Shown here piece after piece: positions 23,404 to 23,549 of a DNA stretch of 23,549 nucleotides. Position 1 is the first letter of the stretch, and each line of letters begins with the position of its first letter. Under the pieces are notes generated by a model. The model ran no database searches. It worked only from the letters and a program-made list of their open reading frames with translations, and had not been told where the DNA came from. Position numbers and translations under genes: made by a program. Origin of the DNA: JAAYHC01 sp964483175 (GTDB taxonomy: Bacteria; Bacillota; UBA5301); the NCBI GenBank assembly GCA_964483175.1, contig CAZAAT010000036.1:1-23549 (forward strand), given 5' to 3'.

Positions 23404-23549
23404 ATGCAGCGAAATCGCATGAACTCTGCCCTGAACCAGTATGTTCAGAGGCGCGCTAAAATCTATCTCTTAGTAACCATTATTTTTGTGATGGGCTCTC
23501 TTTTTGGGGCCTTAGCTGTCAATATTATCAGTCCTGATCAGCAAGCAGC
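23404..23549 (+). CDS. spoIIM: Stage II sporulation protein M, N-terminal part (cut by window end)
   Basis: SpoIIM is a mother-cell membrane protein of the SpoIID-SpoIIM-SpoIIP complex, which remodels septal peptidoglycan during engulfment. Only about 48 residues are present: a polar basic start (MQRNRMNSALNQYVQRRAK) and then a first membrane segment running through IYLLVTIIFVMGSLFGALAV into NIISPDQ, typical of the family. ATG 23404 has GGAG (23392-23395) 8 bases upstream. The context downstream of nudF and the EndoQ/YqxK gene agrees with the arrangement in spore-forming Clostridia, as I recall it. Confidence 0.85.
   Translation, partial: MQRNRMNSALNQYVQRRAKIYLLVTIIFVMGSLFGALAVNIISPDQQA

Overview
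The window reads as chromosomal core DNA of an endospore-forming, probably anaerobic Firmicute of the Clostridia type. A PolC-type replicative polymerase and the gene order proS-polC-rimP-nusA-rnpM-ylxQ-infB-rbfA-nrnA-truB-ribF-rpsO-pnp are Firmicutes hallmarks. spoIIM at the right edge implies sporulation. A ferredoxin-linked 2-oxoacid oxidoreductase (VOR/KOR type) points to anaerobic metabolism. GTG and TTG starts are common and genes are packed with zero or overlapping spacing. No tRNA, rRNA, CRISPR array, insertion sequence or prophage gene was seen. No gene-free stretch exceeds 300 bases; the longest is the 214-base gap at 16437-16650.

Region 1 (1-4792) holds the 3' end of proS, a glycosyltransferase gene broken by one in-frame TAA, and polC. 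PolC is the most unusual protein here: the DEDDh proofreading exonuclease that normally interrupts its PHP domain is absent, while the PHP metal-binding residues look complete.

Region 2 (4793-12918) is the nusA-infB translation/transcription operon, with a putative promoter and a long hairpin in the rimP leader: rimP, nusA, rnpM, ylxQ, infB, rbfA, nrnA, truB, ribF. These genes serve 30S maturation, termination/antitermination control, initiation, nanoRNA turnover, tRNA pseudouridylation and flavin cofactor synthesis. NusA has an extra acidic tail carrying a duplicated short motif.

Region 3 (12919-15650) is rpsO with its own putative promoter and structured leader, a terminator, then pnp with a cytosine-free leader and a strong, probably bidirectional, terminator.

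Region 4 (15651-16436, minus strand) is a Tat-exported split-Soret-type dihaem cytochrome, convergent with pnp.

Region 5 (16437-23549) is a tightly packed plus-strand run: a ferredoxin-like subunit, VOR/KOR alpha, beta and gamma subunits, a PepT-like M20 peptidase, a DUF3866 protein, a Nudix ADP-ribose pyrophosphatase, an EndoQ-like PHP nuclease, and after a terminator-like hairpin the 5' end of spoIIM.

Most of the window is ordinary housekeeping. The items most worth a second look are the exonuclease-less PolC, the duplicated NusA tail motif, the rpsO leader, the spoIIM upstream hairpin with a promoter-like element in its loop, and the cytochrome. I found no clear new multi-gene system.
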